Positions 26,526-35,314 of a DNA stretch of 64,000 bases are shown piece by piece. The stretch spans positions 44,110-108,109 of the forward strand of contig NZ_LGYZ01000132.1 in assembly GCF_001310275.1 (NCBI RefSeq), given 5' to 3'. Position numbers and translations under genes: made by a program. Within the stretch, counting starts at the first letter, position 1. Each line of letters starts with the position of its first letter. Origin of the DNA: Nocardia arizonensis (GTDB lineage Bacteria > Actinomycetota > Actinomycetes > Mycobacteriales > Mycobacteriaceae). The notes beneath the pieces were generated by a model. It did no database searches. It worked only from the letters and a program-made list of their open reading frames with translations, and had not been told where the DNA came from.

Positions 26526-27383
26526 TCACATGTCGATGCCGCGTGCCCGCAACCACGCCAGCGGGTCGGCCTTGCCGCCGCCGGTCCGCCAGACCTCGTA
26601 GTGCAGATGCGGGCCGGTGGATTGGCCGCGGTTGCCGACGGTGGCGATGGTCTCCCCGGCGCGCAGTCGTTGTCCCGCAGCGACGAAGATCTCGTTCATG
26701 TGCCCGTAGACGCCGATCGTCCCATCGTCCTGGAGCACCCTGATCCAGAGACCGAATCCTTGCGCGGGGCCTGCTTCGATCACGGTGCCGTCGGTGACGG
26801 CGACGATGGGTGTACCGATCGCGTTGGCGATGTCGAGTCCGTCGTGGTTCGTACCCCACCGAGGGCCGTAACTCGAGGTCAAGGTGCCAGCGACCGGTGC
26901 GAGAGTTCGAGGCCGCCTGGCCTCGGCCTCACGCTTGACGCGCACCTCCTCACGATCACGGGCACCCGCGAGCCGATCGGCGAAATCGGCGAGGTCGGGT
27001 ATCGACGGAAGTTCGAGCAACATCGCCGTTTCCGAGCCGCCCGCGGCGCCCGTGGACCCGTCGTCGTCGGTGACCCGCACATGACCCTGCTCTTTACCGG
27101 ACACGGCGTGCGCGGTAGAGGTTCCCCCGGCGAGGATCGCTCCGGCCGCCACCGACGCCAGCATCGCGCGTCCGCGAATATTCGTCGGAGCCCGATGACT
27201 GCGTGGCCTCCGAACCGGACTCGGCGTAGGCACAGTCACCGTCACTGCGGGATATCTGTCGGTCGGTGGATCGCACACGGGTGGGGCGACATACGGCGGT
27301 GGGTATCGATCCGGCCGCGGATGTGGGCTCGGCGGCCCCGCTACCGGCCATTGCGACTGCTCGATCGGGCGAGGTTCGGACAT
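26526..27383 (-). CDS. M23-family (LytM) cell-wall endopeptidase with membrane anchor
   Basis: Protein of 285 residues from ATG 27383 with AAGGA upstream. A proline-rich cytoplasmic N-terminus (1-65) and one signal or anchor helix (about 75-92) precede a short coiled-coil-like spacer (about 125-155) and the M23 domain. Zinc and catalytic residues are in NHDGLDIA (HxxxD) and STGPHLHYEVW (HxH). It should cut peptidoglycan cross-links. The BlaI-type operator at 27509 lies 126 bases upstream, which ties a cell-wall hydrolase to the same repressor as the copper genes. Confidence 0.88.
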   Translation of the reverse strand: MSEPRPIEQSQWPVAGPPSPHPRPDRYPPPYVAPPVCDPPTDRYPAVTVTVPTPSPVRRPRSHRAPTNIRGRAMLASVAAGAILAGGTSTAHAVSGKEQGHVRVTDDDGSTGAAGGSETAMLLELPSIPDLADFADRLAGARDREEVRVKREAEARRPRTLAPVAGTLTSSYGPRWGTNHDGLDIANAIGTPIVAVTDGTVIEAGPAQGFGLWIRVLQDDGTIGVYGHMNEIFVAAGQRLRAGETIATVGNRGQSTGPHLHYEVWRTGGGKADPLAWLRARGIDM

Positions 27384-27508
27384 GGTCCTTCGGAAGGAAT
27401 GCTCGTCGGCCAGCTCTTCGGGCCTGCGGTGTCGCGCCAATCGAGATCCTCCATCGAGAGTGACAGCCGGTGAATATCGGACCCGCCGAAGCAGATCACA
27501 AGCATATT

Positions 27509-27523
27509 ACTATGCAACATAGT
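27509..27523. promoter_or_regulatory. BlaI-type operator upstream of the M23 peptidase
   Basis: ACTATG-CAA-CATAGT followed by a T run, the same core as at 17825-17839. The gene read away from it to the left is the M23 peptidase; no credible gene starts to the right before 28471. Confidence 0.7.
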
Positions 27524-27808
27524 TTTTTGGTGTCGCCTGAACAACCCGGGAGTCGGCCCTGCGAACAGGCCGCGCGGCGGGGATCGTGGGTCTGCCCCGT
27601 GCGCGCCACCAGCCGCCGCGACTGTCGGACCGGGATGCCGCGTCGGCCAGACCTGCCCGGACCCGGCCGACCAAGTCGGGCACCCACCGGTGAACAGGGA
27701 CCACGCGCGCGGCCACCGGACATCTGTTCGCCGGGATCGCTCGCGCGTCAGCGATTCATCATCGGCCTGTATCTCGTCCAGGATCTGATCCCGATCGCTA
27801 CATCAGGA
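27524..27808. other. Intergenic, no convincing gene
   Basis: Between the operator and the end of the methyltransferase. Open frames here give arginine- and proline-rich shadow translations. I see no repeat or RNA gene. Confidence 0.4.
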
Positions 27809-28471
27809 TCATGGCTGGGGCTGGACTGCGAGGGAAGTAGCTGGTTTTCGCGCCAGTATGCGGAATGTGATCGCGCCGCGGCCGGTGCGGTTGACCGATT
27901 CCAGCGTGAATCCCGCGTCGCTGAGGTAGGGGCCGGGGTCGCGGGTCAGGTGGTCGGCGGCGAAGCGCACAGTGATCGTTTCGGCCGCGCGCATGATGGT
28001 GTTGGCCAGGCGGTTTCGGGCGGGGCCGTGTTCGGCGAGGACGAACCGCCCGCCGGGGCGTAGGACCCGGAACGCTTCGCGGGCGGCGGCGAGTGGGTCG
28101 GGGATGGTGCAGAAGGTGTAGGTCGAGACGACGGTGTCGACGCAGGCGTCGGGCAGGTCGAGGTGTTCGACGTCGCCGTGGCGCAGGGTGAACCGGTCGG
28201 TGTCGGTGGCCGGGATTCGGTCGCGTGCGATATCGAGCATCTGCTGGGATAAGTCGACGGCGGTGACGTGGGTGACCTGGGAGTCGTAGAGGGGCAGGTT
28301 CAGTCCGGTGGCGACGCCGATCTCGACGACGGTGCCCGATGCCTGCGCCACTGCCCAGGCGCGGGCGTTGCCCAGGAGCAACTTCTCCGACCACGCGATC
28401 TGGCGGTCGTACCCGGCGGCGACCCGGTCGAAGACTCGTTCGACCCTGCTGGTCGCGTGTGTACTCGTCAC
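27809..28471 (-). CDS. Class I SAM-dependent methyltransferase
   Basis: Protein of 220 residues (UbiE/Methyltransf_11 type). Motif I is VVEIGVATGLNLPLY near residue 48, with the acidic end of strand 2 in VTAVDLSQQML, motif II in GDVEHLDLPDACVD and motif IV near STYTFCTI. The substrate is unknown. Before the transposon inserted, this gene lay directly downstream of a P-type ATPase and its ArsR regulator on the same strand (58759 leftward), so it was likely the third gene of that metal operon; now it is cut off from that promoter. Confidence 0.82.
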   Translation of the reverse strand: MTSTHATSRVERVFDRVAAGYDRQIAWSEKLLLGNARAWAVAQASGTVVEIGVATGLNLPLYDSQVTHVTAVDLSQQMLDIARDRIPATDTDRFTLRHGDVEHLDLPDACVDTVVSTYTFCTIPDPLAAAREAFRVLRPGGRFVLAEHGPARNRLANTIMRAAETITVRFAADHLTRDPGPYLSDAGFTLESVNRTGRGAITFRILARKPATSLAVQPQP

Positions 28472-28598
28472 ACCGGTCCACTCAACCAGCGCGCTCGTGC
28501 CGCCACATCAGGGACAACCCCGAAACCTGTGCCCGCACTGCCCATATCGTGACCCGCGCCCCCGGTGGGTGAGCCGATGTCGCGGCCAGCGAGACCGG

Positions 28599-28985
28599 TC
28601 ATGACCGGTTGGTGGTTTCGGTGCGGACGACGGGCAGTCCGATTGTGGTGGGCGCGCAGCAGGCGCAGTCGGCGGACTCGGTCGGCGCGGCGGGCGGGAG
28701 TTGTCGAAGGGATACGGGTTCGGGTTCGGGTGTGCCGGGCAGTGCGCGCAGTCGTCCGGCGCGCACGCCGTTGGCGATGACGAAGACCTCGGCGACTTCG
28801 TGGACGAGGACGACCGTGGCCAGGCCGAGGACTCCGAAGGCGGCCAGTGGTACCAGCGAGGCGACGATCGCGGCCGAGAGGGCGATGTTCTGGACCATGA
28901 TGCGCCGGGCGCGGCGCGCATGGGCCAACGCCTGGGGAAGATGTCGCAGGTCGGTGCCCATGAGGGCGATGTCGGCGGTTTCGGC
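28599..28985 (-). pseudogene. 3' part of a heavy-metal P-type ATPase gene split by the transposon
   Basis: The frame encodes about 128 residues: AETADIALMGTDLRHLPQ, the last helices (IALSAAIVASLVPLAAFGVLGLATVVLVHEVAEVFVIANG) and a cysteine-bearing tail (DCACCAP). This is the C-terminal end of a P1B-type ATPase closely like the one at 37653-39617. The matching N-terminal 560 codons are at 56721-58400. The two parts rejoin in frame across the five bases CATAT, which are repeated at both ends of the transposon. Confidence 0.85.
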
Positions 28986-28989
28986 ATAT

Positions 28990-29027
28990 GGGGTCCAGTG
29001 ACGCGAAAAGTCGCGCTTAGCGGTATT
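28990..29027 (+). repeat. Left terminal inverted repeat of the transposon
   Basis: 38 bases beginning GGGGTCCAGTGACGCG and containing AAAAGTCGCGCTTAGCGG. Pairs with 56683-56720. Confidence 0.85.
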
Positions 29028-29171
29028 TTCCCTGCTCGGGCTGAGGTGTGACGTGAGACCAGGCTGCCGTCGGAATCCGACCCGATCGAGGTGAGCGGGC
29101 CGGGTGTCGAGGCGGTGGATCCGACCGAGGCGTTTGATTCTGGTTGATTCGGTCGAACAGCGAGCGCGGTT

Positions 29172-32100
29172 GTGCCGCTGGTGGTTTCATGTGCGGCTGT
29201 GCGTGATGAGGGGGCCGTGGAGTACGGCCGGTTCGGTGTGTTGACGCGGGCCGATTTGGAGCGGTTTTTCTATCTCGACGATGAGGATCGCAAACTGATC
29301 GCGCAGCGGCGTCGTGACAGCAATCGCCTCGGCTTCGCTGTCCAACTGGTGACCGTGCGCTACCTGGGCACGTTTCTGCCCGACCCGCTCGATGTCCCCG
29401 ACGATGTGGTCGCCTACCTGGCCGAACAGCTCAAGATCGCCGATCCGACGTGCGTGAAGTCCTACACAGAGCGCAAGCAGACCCGCTACGACCATCAGGA
29501 CGAGATCGTCCGCGCGGACGGGTTGACCGAGTTCGCGCAGATCGAGGCCGAGTTGGTGGCGTGGGTCGCCGATCAGGCGTGGATGACCGGTGACGGCCCC
29601 AAGGCGCTGACCGCGGGCGCGGTGCGCTGGCTGCGCGAACGCGCCGCCCTGCTCCCGGGCGTCTCGACCCTGGAACGCCTCGTTGCCGAGGGCAAGCAGG
29701 CCACCGATGCGCGGTTGTGGACACATCTGGCCTCCCAACTGACCGGCCGGGAAGCCGGAATCCTATTGGAGCTGCTGGAAACCCGTGAAGAGGGCCGACG
29801 CAAGGTGGTGGAGCTCGAGCGCCTGCGCAAGGGCGCTTTCACCCCGTCGGTGACGGGCATGCGTCACGCGCTGGCACGGGTGCGGGACTTGAACGCGGTG
29901 GTCCCGGCGTCGGTGGACATCGCCGAGGTGCCGCCGCGACGGTTGATCGCCCTCGCCGCGCACGGGATCACCGGCAAGACCTCGCATCTGCGGCGTATGA
30001 AGTCGCAGCGGGAACGGTTGCTGGCGTTGTTGACCGCGACGGCGTTCACGTTGCGGGCCAAAGCGGTCGACGACGTGCTCGAACTGTTCGACCTGCTCAT
30101 GGTCACCGACCTGATGGCGAAGGCCGAACGCCAGTCCAAGGACGAGAAGCTGCGCCGATACCCGCGGGTGACGCGTAACGCCGGGAAGCTCGCGCGGGCG
30201 GTGCGGGTGCTGCTGGAGATGAGCGAGGCCGACCCGGGCCTGTCGCTGGAACTGGTGTGGGATCTGATCGAGAACGCCGTGTCCAAGGCCGAGTTGTGGG
30301 CCGCGCTGGCCGCGATCGACGAGCTCGTGCCGCAGGCGGATCCGGAGTTCGACTCCCAGCGCCTCGAGGAGCTGGCGGGCCGGTTCGCCACGGTGCGGGC
30401 GTTTCTGCCCGCGATGATGCGCACCATCGAGTTCGGTGCCACCGGCGGCGCCGGGCCGGTCCTCAAAGCCATGCACACCCTGGCCGATCTGATCTCCCCG
30501 CAACGCAACCGCGGGCGGCCTGCCCGCTGGCTCGACGCCCGCCGTGTCGATCACGATCTGGTGGGCGGGGGCTGGCAGCGCCTGGTCTATCCGGCGGAGC
30601 GGCCGGAGAAACCGTGGACGGGGCCGCGTACACGCTGTGCGTGCTCGAGCAATTCCGGCGGCATCTGCGCTACCGCAACATCTTCGCCGAGGAATCCGCC
30701 AAATGGCGCGACCCGCGAGCACATCTGCTGTCGGGGATGGCGTGGGAGACCGCCCGTGATTCAGGCATGAACGCGCTCGGGCTGCCGGACAACCCGCGGC
30801 CGATGCTGGGCGAGCTGGCCGGGAGCGTAGACGCCGCCTACCGGGAGCTGGCCGCGCGTCTGGGCGACGACACCCCCGCCACCGTGGATTCCGACGGCAA
30901 GCTGCACGTGGCCGCGTTGACCGCGATCCCGGATCCGCCCGGCCTGACCGATCTGCGGCGCCGCGCGGCGGCGATGATTCCGCGGGTGGATCTGCCGGAG
31001 CTGGTCCTCGAGGTGATGTCGTGGCTTCCGGAGTTCGGCGAATCCTTCACTCACGTCGCCGGCACCAGCGCCCGAGTCGCCGACCTCGGCGTCTCTGTCG
31101 CTGCGGTGTTGTGCTCGCAGGCGATGAACGTCGGTCTGGCACCGGTGGTTTCGCCCGGCGCGGACGCGTTGACGCGGGATCGGTCGCGCCACGTCGACCA
31201 GCACTACATTCGCGCCGACACCATGGCCGCGGCCAACACGGTGCTGGTCAATGCTCAAGCGAACCTGCCGTTGGCGCAGCTGTGGGGCGGCGGGCTGGTT
31301 GCCAGCGTGGACGGGATGCGGTTCGTCGTCCCGGTCCGCTCGATCCATGCCCGCCCGAATCGAAAATATTTCGGCCCGAAACGGGGCGCTACCTGGCTGA
31401 ATATGCTCAACGACCAGGCCGCCGGACTGAACGGGATGGTCGTTTCGGGTACTCCGCGTGATTCGCTCAACGCCGTCGATGTGGTGCTGCGCCAACCTGA
31501 AGGCAGCAAGGTGCCCGACGACATCATCACCGATAGCGGGTCCTATTCCGACATCGTGTTCGGAATCCTGCATCTCTTGGATCGCAAGTATCGGCCGCAG
31601 CTGGCGAACCTGCCTGACCAGCGGCTGTGGCGTATCGACCCGGCCGCCGACTACGGGCCCCTGGACAAGGCCGCGCGCGGCCGCATCGACCTGGACAAGA
31701 TCGGTGAGCATTGGCAGGACATGTGCCGGATCGCGGTGTCGATGCATCGTGGTGAGGTGTCCGGGCACGAGGTCACGCGCATGATCTCCCGCGACGGTAA
31801 CCCCACGTCACTGGGGCTGGCCATCGCACACTACGGGCGCATCTTCAAGACCCTGCACATCCTGCGCCTGGCTGACGACGAGCCGTATCGGCGCGAGGCC
31901 AAGGCGCAGGCGAATCTTCAGGAGGGACGTCACGACCTGGGCCGCAGCATCTTTCACGGCAAGAAGGGCGAGATCACTCGCGCCTACCTCGACGGCATGG
32001 AAGACCAGCTCTCAGCACTCGGCCTGATCTTGAACTGTGTCGTGCTGTGGAATTCGGTGTACCTGGACCGCGCGCTGGATGAGCTGCGCGCCCAGGACTA

Positions 32101-32248
32101 CCCGGTCCGCGATGAGGATGCCACCCGGTTGTCAGCGTTCATCCGCAAACACCTCCGTCTGGAAGGCCATTACAGCTTCCACCTGCCCGAGCTCGGCGAA
32201 GGCCACCGGGCGCTGCGGGATCCCGACGTCCCAGACGATGACGACTGA
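29172..32248 (+). pseudogene. tnpA: Tn3-family transposase, interrupted by one frame change
   Basis: Together the two frames give a full-length transposase of about 1,025 residues. The first part (29172 to about 30611) carries the N-terminal DNA-binding region (YGRFGVLTRADLERFFYLDDEDR); the second (to 32248) has the catalytic DDE core, with ASVDGMRF, DIITDSGSYSDIVFG and the final glutamate region, and LNCVVLWNSVYLDRAL. The join needs a -1 shift at GGAGAAACCG (30604-30613), where PERPEK continues as TVDGAAYTL. One A missing from the AAA run would explain it. If real, the element cannot move without ribosomal frameshifting. GTG 29172 is the furthest upstream start; a later one is possible. Confidence 0.85.
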
Positions 32249-32254
32249 CACCGT

Positions 32255-32307
32255 CTGAGCTTCCCCCGCTTTCACGGAGGGCTTCCGGCAAAGCGGGGGA
32301 AGCTCAG
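32255..32307 (+). terminator. Long hairpin after the transposase gene
   Basis: Arms of 18 bases (32255-32272 and 32290-32307) are perfectly complementary around a 17-base loop; the arm core is CTTCCCCCGCTTT. It begins seven bases after the tnpA stop. No T run follows, so it may act as a bidirectional terminator or as an RNA stabiliser. Confidence 0.6.
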
Positions 32308-32384
32308 TCCGGGGGGCGGGCGGGCTGACCGACGCTGTGATTCCGCGGGTCGATCCGCCCGCCGGCTCGCGGTTTGTCTTGCTG

Positions 32385-32453
32385 TCACATGCCCGGACAG
32401 CAGGGGCCCATCATGCTGCACATCCAGTCGCAGATCATCTTCAGCGGGTTCAC
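32385..32453 (-). CDS. 22-residue Cys/Met-rich peptide, possible copper-binding mini-metallothionein
   Basis: GTG 32453 opens a 22-codon frame with a near-perfect ribosome site (AAGGGAGGTGAT). The peptide ends CSMMGPCCPGM and begins VNPLKMICDWM: four cysteines and five internal methionines in 22 residues, very unlike neighbouring coding sequence. It lies about 130 bases downstream of a MerR-type promoter (32584-32614) that has the same architecture as the promoter of copZ-copA at 51346-51376. Small Cys-rich proteins such as MymT bind cuprous copper in mycobacteria; this one is shorter and I know of no named family. It could also be a leader peptide. Confidence 0.6.
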   Translation of the reverse strand: MNPLKMICDWMCSMMGPCCPGM

Positions 32454-32583
32454 GTAAATCACCTCCCTTGCAGTGGTGTGTTCGGGACGCGTCAGCGGCG
32501 CGATCGGCGACTTGCTGCTGACGCCGGCACCATGGTTCGCGGAGCCGCCGAGGGCATCTCGGCTGACCGGTGAACCGCAGCGA

Positions 32584-32614
32584 TGCTAGACCTTCCATTC
32601 GAATGGAAGGTCAA
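32584..32614 (-). promoter_or_regulatory. CueR-type promoter driving the Cys/Met mini-gene
   Basis: On the minus strand TTGACC (32614-32609) and CTAGCA (32589-32584) are separated by 19 bases, the long spacer typical of MerR-activated promoters. A perfect 24-base palindrome, half-site GACCTTCCATTC, fills the spacer (32589-32612). The same ACCTTCCA/TGGAA arms are found at 51352-51373 beside the CueR-like gene. Confidence 0.72.
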
Positions 32615-32658
32615 ACCGCGTAAGTTGCCGGTGATCGGTTGACCAGGCAGATCGGGGG

Positions 32659-32895
32659 TCACTGATTGTTTGTGTCTGCATCGGTGCGGCGCTGGACCGG
32701 ACCAGCGCTGTGGTCTTCCCTGGCGGCGGCCCTATCGCCTGCTCGGAGGGTGTTTAGTTCGCGGGTCAGTGCCGCGATTTGTTCATCGACGCCGGTCTCG
32801 GCACGCCGGTGGCGGCGCATCGGCCGGATACAGGTGACGTAGGTGACGGTCGCCGCGGCCGTGGCCAGGATCGCGGCGTACCAGGTGGATGTCAC
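32659..32895 (-). CDS. Small membrane protein, unknown
   Basis: Protein of 78 residues from GTG 32895, overlapping the stop of the preceding gene by four bases. One helix (AILATAAATVTYVTCI) then a charged, possibly coiled segment (DEQIAALTRELNTLRAG). No known domain. The overlap and shared direction place it in the copper cluster that runs leftward from 34492. Confidence 0.55.
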   Translation of the reverse strand: MTSTWYAAILATAAATVTYVTCIRPMRRHRRAETGVDEQIAALTRELNTLRAGDRAAAREDHSAGPVQRRTDADTNNQ

Positions 32896-33089
32896 GACGA
32901 ATTCCCGGGCCGGTGCTCAGGTTGGCGGTCGGCTTTGAGGCGCTCGATTTCGGCGCGCAGCGTGTCGAGTTCGATCTGGCGGGTGTCGTCGCCGGTGTCG
33001 TGGCGGTTGCCGCGCATCATCATGAACATCATCGCGCCCATCCCGATGGGGCAGGCGAGGACCGCGAGGGTGAGTAGTACGGAGTTCAT
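32892..33089 (-). CDS. Small Met-rich membrane protein, unknown
   Basis: Protein of 65 residues from ATG 33089 with GGAACGAG upstream. The helix contains LACPIGMGAMMFMMMRGN, six methionines and a cysteine, suggesting cuprous copper contact. A coiled-coil-like segment follows (IELDTLRAEIERLKADR). Similar short proteins accompany CopZ and TauE-like cupredoxin genes in actinobacterial copper clusters. Function unknown. Confidence 0.55.
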   Translation of the reverse strand: MNSVLLTLAVLACPIGMGAMMFMMMRGNRHDTGDDTRQIELDTLRAEIERLKADRQPEHRPGNSS

Positions 33090-33208
33090 TTCTCGTTCCG
33101 TTTCCGACTCGAGGTGAACCAGGAATCCCGGGTTCACCAAAGGTTGTGGGGCTGCTGCCCGGTGGGTCGGCTGCGCTGGGCGGCCGACCCACCAGACAGG
33201 GCAGGTCG

Positions 33209-33421
33209 TTACGAGTCGACGGTGGCGGTGTAGCCGAGTTCAGCGACGGCCGCGATGACATCGTCGGGGGTGGTGGCGGTGTCGAGGTCGACGGTGGTGC
33301 GCGCTCTTTTCATCGACGTTTGGGTGTTGCGGACGCCGGGGAGGTCGGCCAGGGTGTCGTCGATGAGCAGCGCGCAGCTGCCGCAGTGCATGCCCTGGAC
33401 CCGAAAAGTGTGTGTGGCCAT
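33209..33421 (-). CDS. copZ: CopZ-like heavy-metal-associated (HMA) chaperone
   Basis: Protein of 70 residues with the ferredoxin-like HMA fold. The metal motif is GMHCGSC at 10-16, followed by ALLIDDTLADLPGV and the closing VIAAVAELGYTATV. It carries cuprous copper (or zinc) in the cytoplasm. It lies 18 bases from the end of the TauE-cupredoxin gene, which likely receives the metal. Confidence 0.85.
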   Translation of the reverse strand: MATHTFRVQGMHCGSCALLIDDTLADLPGVRNTQTSMKRARTTVDLDTATTPDDVIAAVAELGYTATVDS

Positions 33422-33439
33422 AGGTTTTCGATCCTTTCG

Positions 33440-34492
33440 TCAGGCGATGGTGAGCAGGCCGGAATACATGCCCATGCCGCAGGTGTAATCCAGGCGGCCG
33501 GGTTGCAGGACCCCGAGGTCGATGCGGGTCTCCCCGGTGCTCGGCAGGACCTTCTGGATGCCGAGGCTGGGGATGACCAGCGACCGGATGCAGCCCTGGA
33601 CGCCGTTGGTCTTGACCACCAGGGTGGTCGGGACACCGGCTTTGGCTTCGACGTTGCCGGGGGTGTAGGCACCGGTGCGGGCGGTGATCGTCACCAGCTG
33701 CACGCCGTCGGTGACGGTCGCGGCCGTGGCGTCAGCGGGGGGTTGACTGGCACCGAATGCTTCGGCGATGCGTCCGGCAGCCAACGGGGAGCCGGCAAGT
33801 TCGAGACCGCCGTTGAGGGTGTAGAAGCCCATGCCGAGCACGACCAGTCCGGTCGCCACGGCCAGCCGGCCGCGCCAGACGGTGGCCGCGACCCGGGCGG
33901 CGTACCCGAGGACGGCGAACAACGGTCCGGTACCGAGCACAAACACCGCCATGGCCGCCGCACCCCACAACGGGGACCCGGACGCGAGAGCGAGCGCTTC
34001 CACCGACAGGGTGATCCCGCAGGGGAGCAGGATCGTCAGCACACCGAGCACCGCGGGCGCGAATGCGGTGTGCAGGCGGGCGCCGCTGCGCACGATCCGC
34101 ATCCACGAGGCGGGTGGTTCCACGACGATCCCGCGGAACCCGGGCACGCCGAGTTGGGCGAGGCCGAACACGATGATCAGCAGCCCGGCCCCGATCTGGA
34201 GCCAGGTGCGGGTACCGATCGACAGCTGCACGGCGCCGCCGAGGGCGCCGAGCGCGGCACCGAGCAGGGTGTGGGAGAGCAGTTTTCCGGCGAGGAAACC
34301 ACCGACCGGTGCCAGATCGTCACCGAGGCGGGCCCACACCCGCGGCGGGGATTGCACGGCTGCGGTCTTGCTGGTTGTGGCGGTCGCGGTGCGCTGACGG
34401 GTGATGACGCCGGTCAGCAGACCGCCTTGGACGGCGGCACACGAGACGCCGCCAGCGAACAGGCCGGTGGCCAGGACAGGAACGAGATTCAC
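33440..34492 (-). CDS. TauE/DsbD-like membrane protein with C-terminal cupredoxin domain
   Basis: Protein of 350 residues from GTG 34492 (AGGAG upstream). About six or seven helices (15-250) resemble the sulfite-exporter TauE/UreH-like family used for copper transport, including SCAAVQGG near the start and LLPCGITLSVEAL, which has a metal-binding cysteine. The C-terminal 95 residues form a cupredoxin-like domain ending LDYTCGMGMYSG, with GCIRSLVIPSLG earlier, the copper site of this family. Such proteins accompany CopZ and CopA in copper efflux or periplasmic delivery. Confidence 0.78.
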   Translation of the reverse strand: MNLVPVLATGLFAGGVSCAAVQGGLLTGVITRQRTATATTSKTAAVQSPPRVWARLGDDLAPVGGFLAGKLLSHTLLGAALGALGGAVQLSIGTRTWLQIGAGLLIIVFGLAQLGVPGFRGIVVEPPASWMRIVRSGARLHTAFAPAVLGVLTILLPCGITLSVEALALASGSPLWGAAAMAVFVLGTGPLFAVLGYAARVAATVWRGRLAVATGLVVLGMGFYTLNGGLELAGSPLAAGRIAEAFGASQPPADATAATVTDGVQLVTITARTGAYTPGNVEAKAGVPTTLVVKTNGVQGCIRSLVIPSLGIQKVLPSTGETRIDLGVLQPGRLDYTCGMGMYSGLLTIA

Positions 34493-34612
34493 GAAACGAA
34501 CTCCTGCGTGAGGTAAGTACGGAGACATACACAGACGGCTCCCGCGGCGTTTATCGAACGCACGACGGGGGACGGGTCGGTCGCAGTGCGACAGACCCGC
34601 GGCATCTGCGGT

Positions 34613-35101
34613 TTATGTCCGCAGCACGCAGAGTTCAGCGAGGCTGGGCGGGCGCAGCAGCACCGTGCGCGGCTCGGGCCCCGCCAGCGGAAGGGGAATA
34701 CGGATCGCGTGGGCGCGCCCGTGGTGGCGCAGCAACGCCACACCGGCCAGCAACGCGAGGAACACCGCCAGACAGGCCATCACGATTGCGGCCGGGGCCA
34801 CGGGCTGTGAATGATCCGATCCGGCCGTCACCGACGCGGCGCTGGCCTTAACCATCACCGCACCCTGATCGTGATCGGCGTGGTTCATGCTCTGGTCGGC
34901 ACCGGTTTGCGCCGGACCGCAGTGACCGGCCGCCGTGGCCGAGGCCGTCATGGACATGTCCATCGGCGCAGCGGCCCGGCAGTGCCCACTCCCGATCAGC
35001 GCGATCCCGACCAGCGCCGCCAGCACGACGACGAGCCGGAGAAGTCCGGCTCGCCGCACTGCGGGCGTAGCGCTGGTCACGACAGTGAGCCTACTGGTCA
35101 C
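34613..35101 (-). CDS. LpqS-like/DUF6153-type copper-associated membrane protein
   Basis: Protein of about 162 residues (start GTG 35101 uncertain; no clear ribosome site). Signal-like helix (LRLVVVLAALVGIALIGSGHC), a methionine- and histidine-rich outer part (MDMSMTASA, DQSMNHADHDQ), a second helix and the C-terminal motif ELCVLRT. The gene at 58846-59316 ends in the same LCVLRT, which I take as the mark of this family. LpqS is part of a copper-controlled regulon in mycobacteria. Function unknown. Confidence 0.6.
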   Translation of the reverse strand: MTSRLTVVTSATPAVRRAGLLRLVVVLAALVGIALIGSGHCRAAAPMDMSMTASATAAGHCGPAQTGADQSMNHADHDQGAVMVKASAASVTAGSDHSQPVAPAAIVMACLAVFLALLAGVALLRHHGRAHAIRIPLPLAGPEPRTVLLRPPSLAELCVLRT

Positions 35102-35276
35102 ATCCGTGCACCGGCGGGTGTGGGCGGGTACGTGTTCGGGGATAGGTAGCCAGAGGTGAGGGCTGAACCCTCGAGGGGTGCGCAAGACCGAGCTGTTGCA
35201 GGGCATCCGCCGAGTCTCTGTGGCCGAGCGGTGGGCCGGGGCCGATCCCTGTGGCCGTTGCGCTGTGTGATCGGCC

Positions 35277-35307
35277 TTGACTCTGTACTCGAGTACAGGG
35301 TTGAGAA
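35277..35307 (+). promoter_or_regulatory. MerR-type promoter for merR-merB
   Basis: TTGACT (35277-35282) and TGAGAA (35302-35307) are 19 bases apart; the spacer holds the perfect palindrome CTGTACTC-GAGTACAG (35283-35298). The transcript would start just before the merR ATG at 35315, so merR is autoregulated. Confidence 0.7.
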
Positions 35308-35314
35308 TGTTGGT

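Noticed and set aside
28599..28990. Independent small membrane protein at 28599-28961
   Set aside because: It is the C-terminal part of the ATPase interrupted by the transposon, shown by the in-frame join with 56721-58400.
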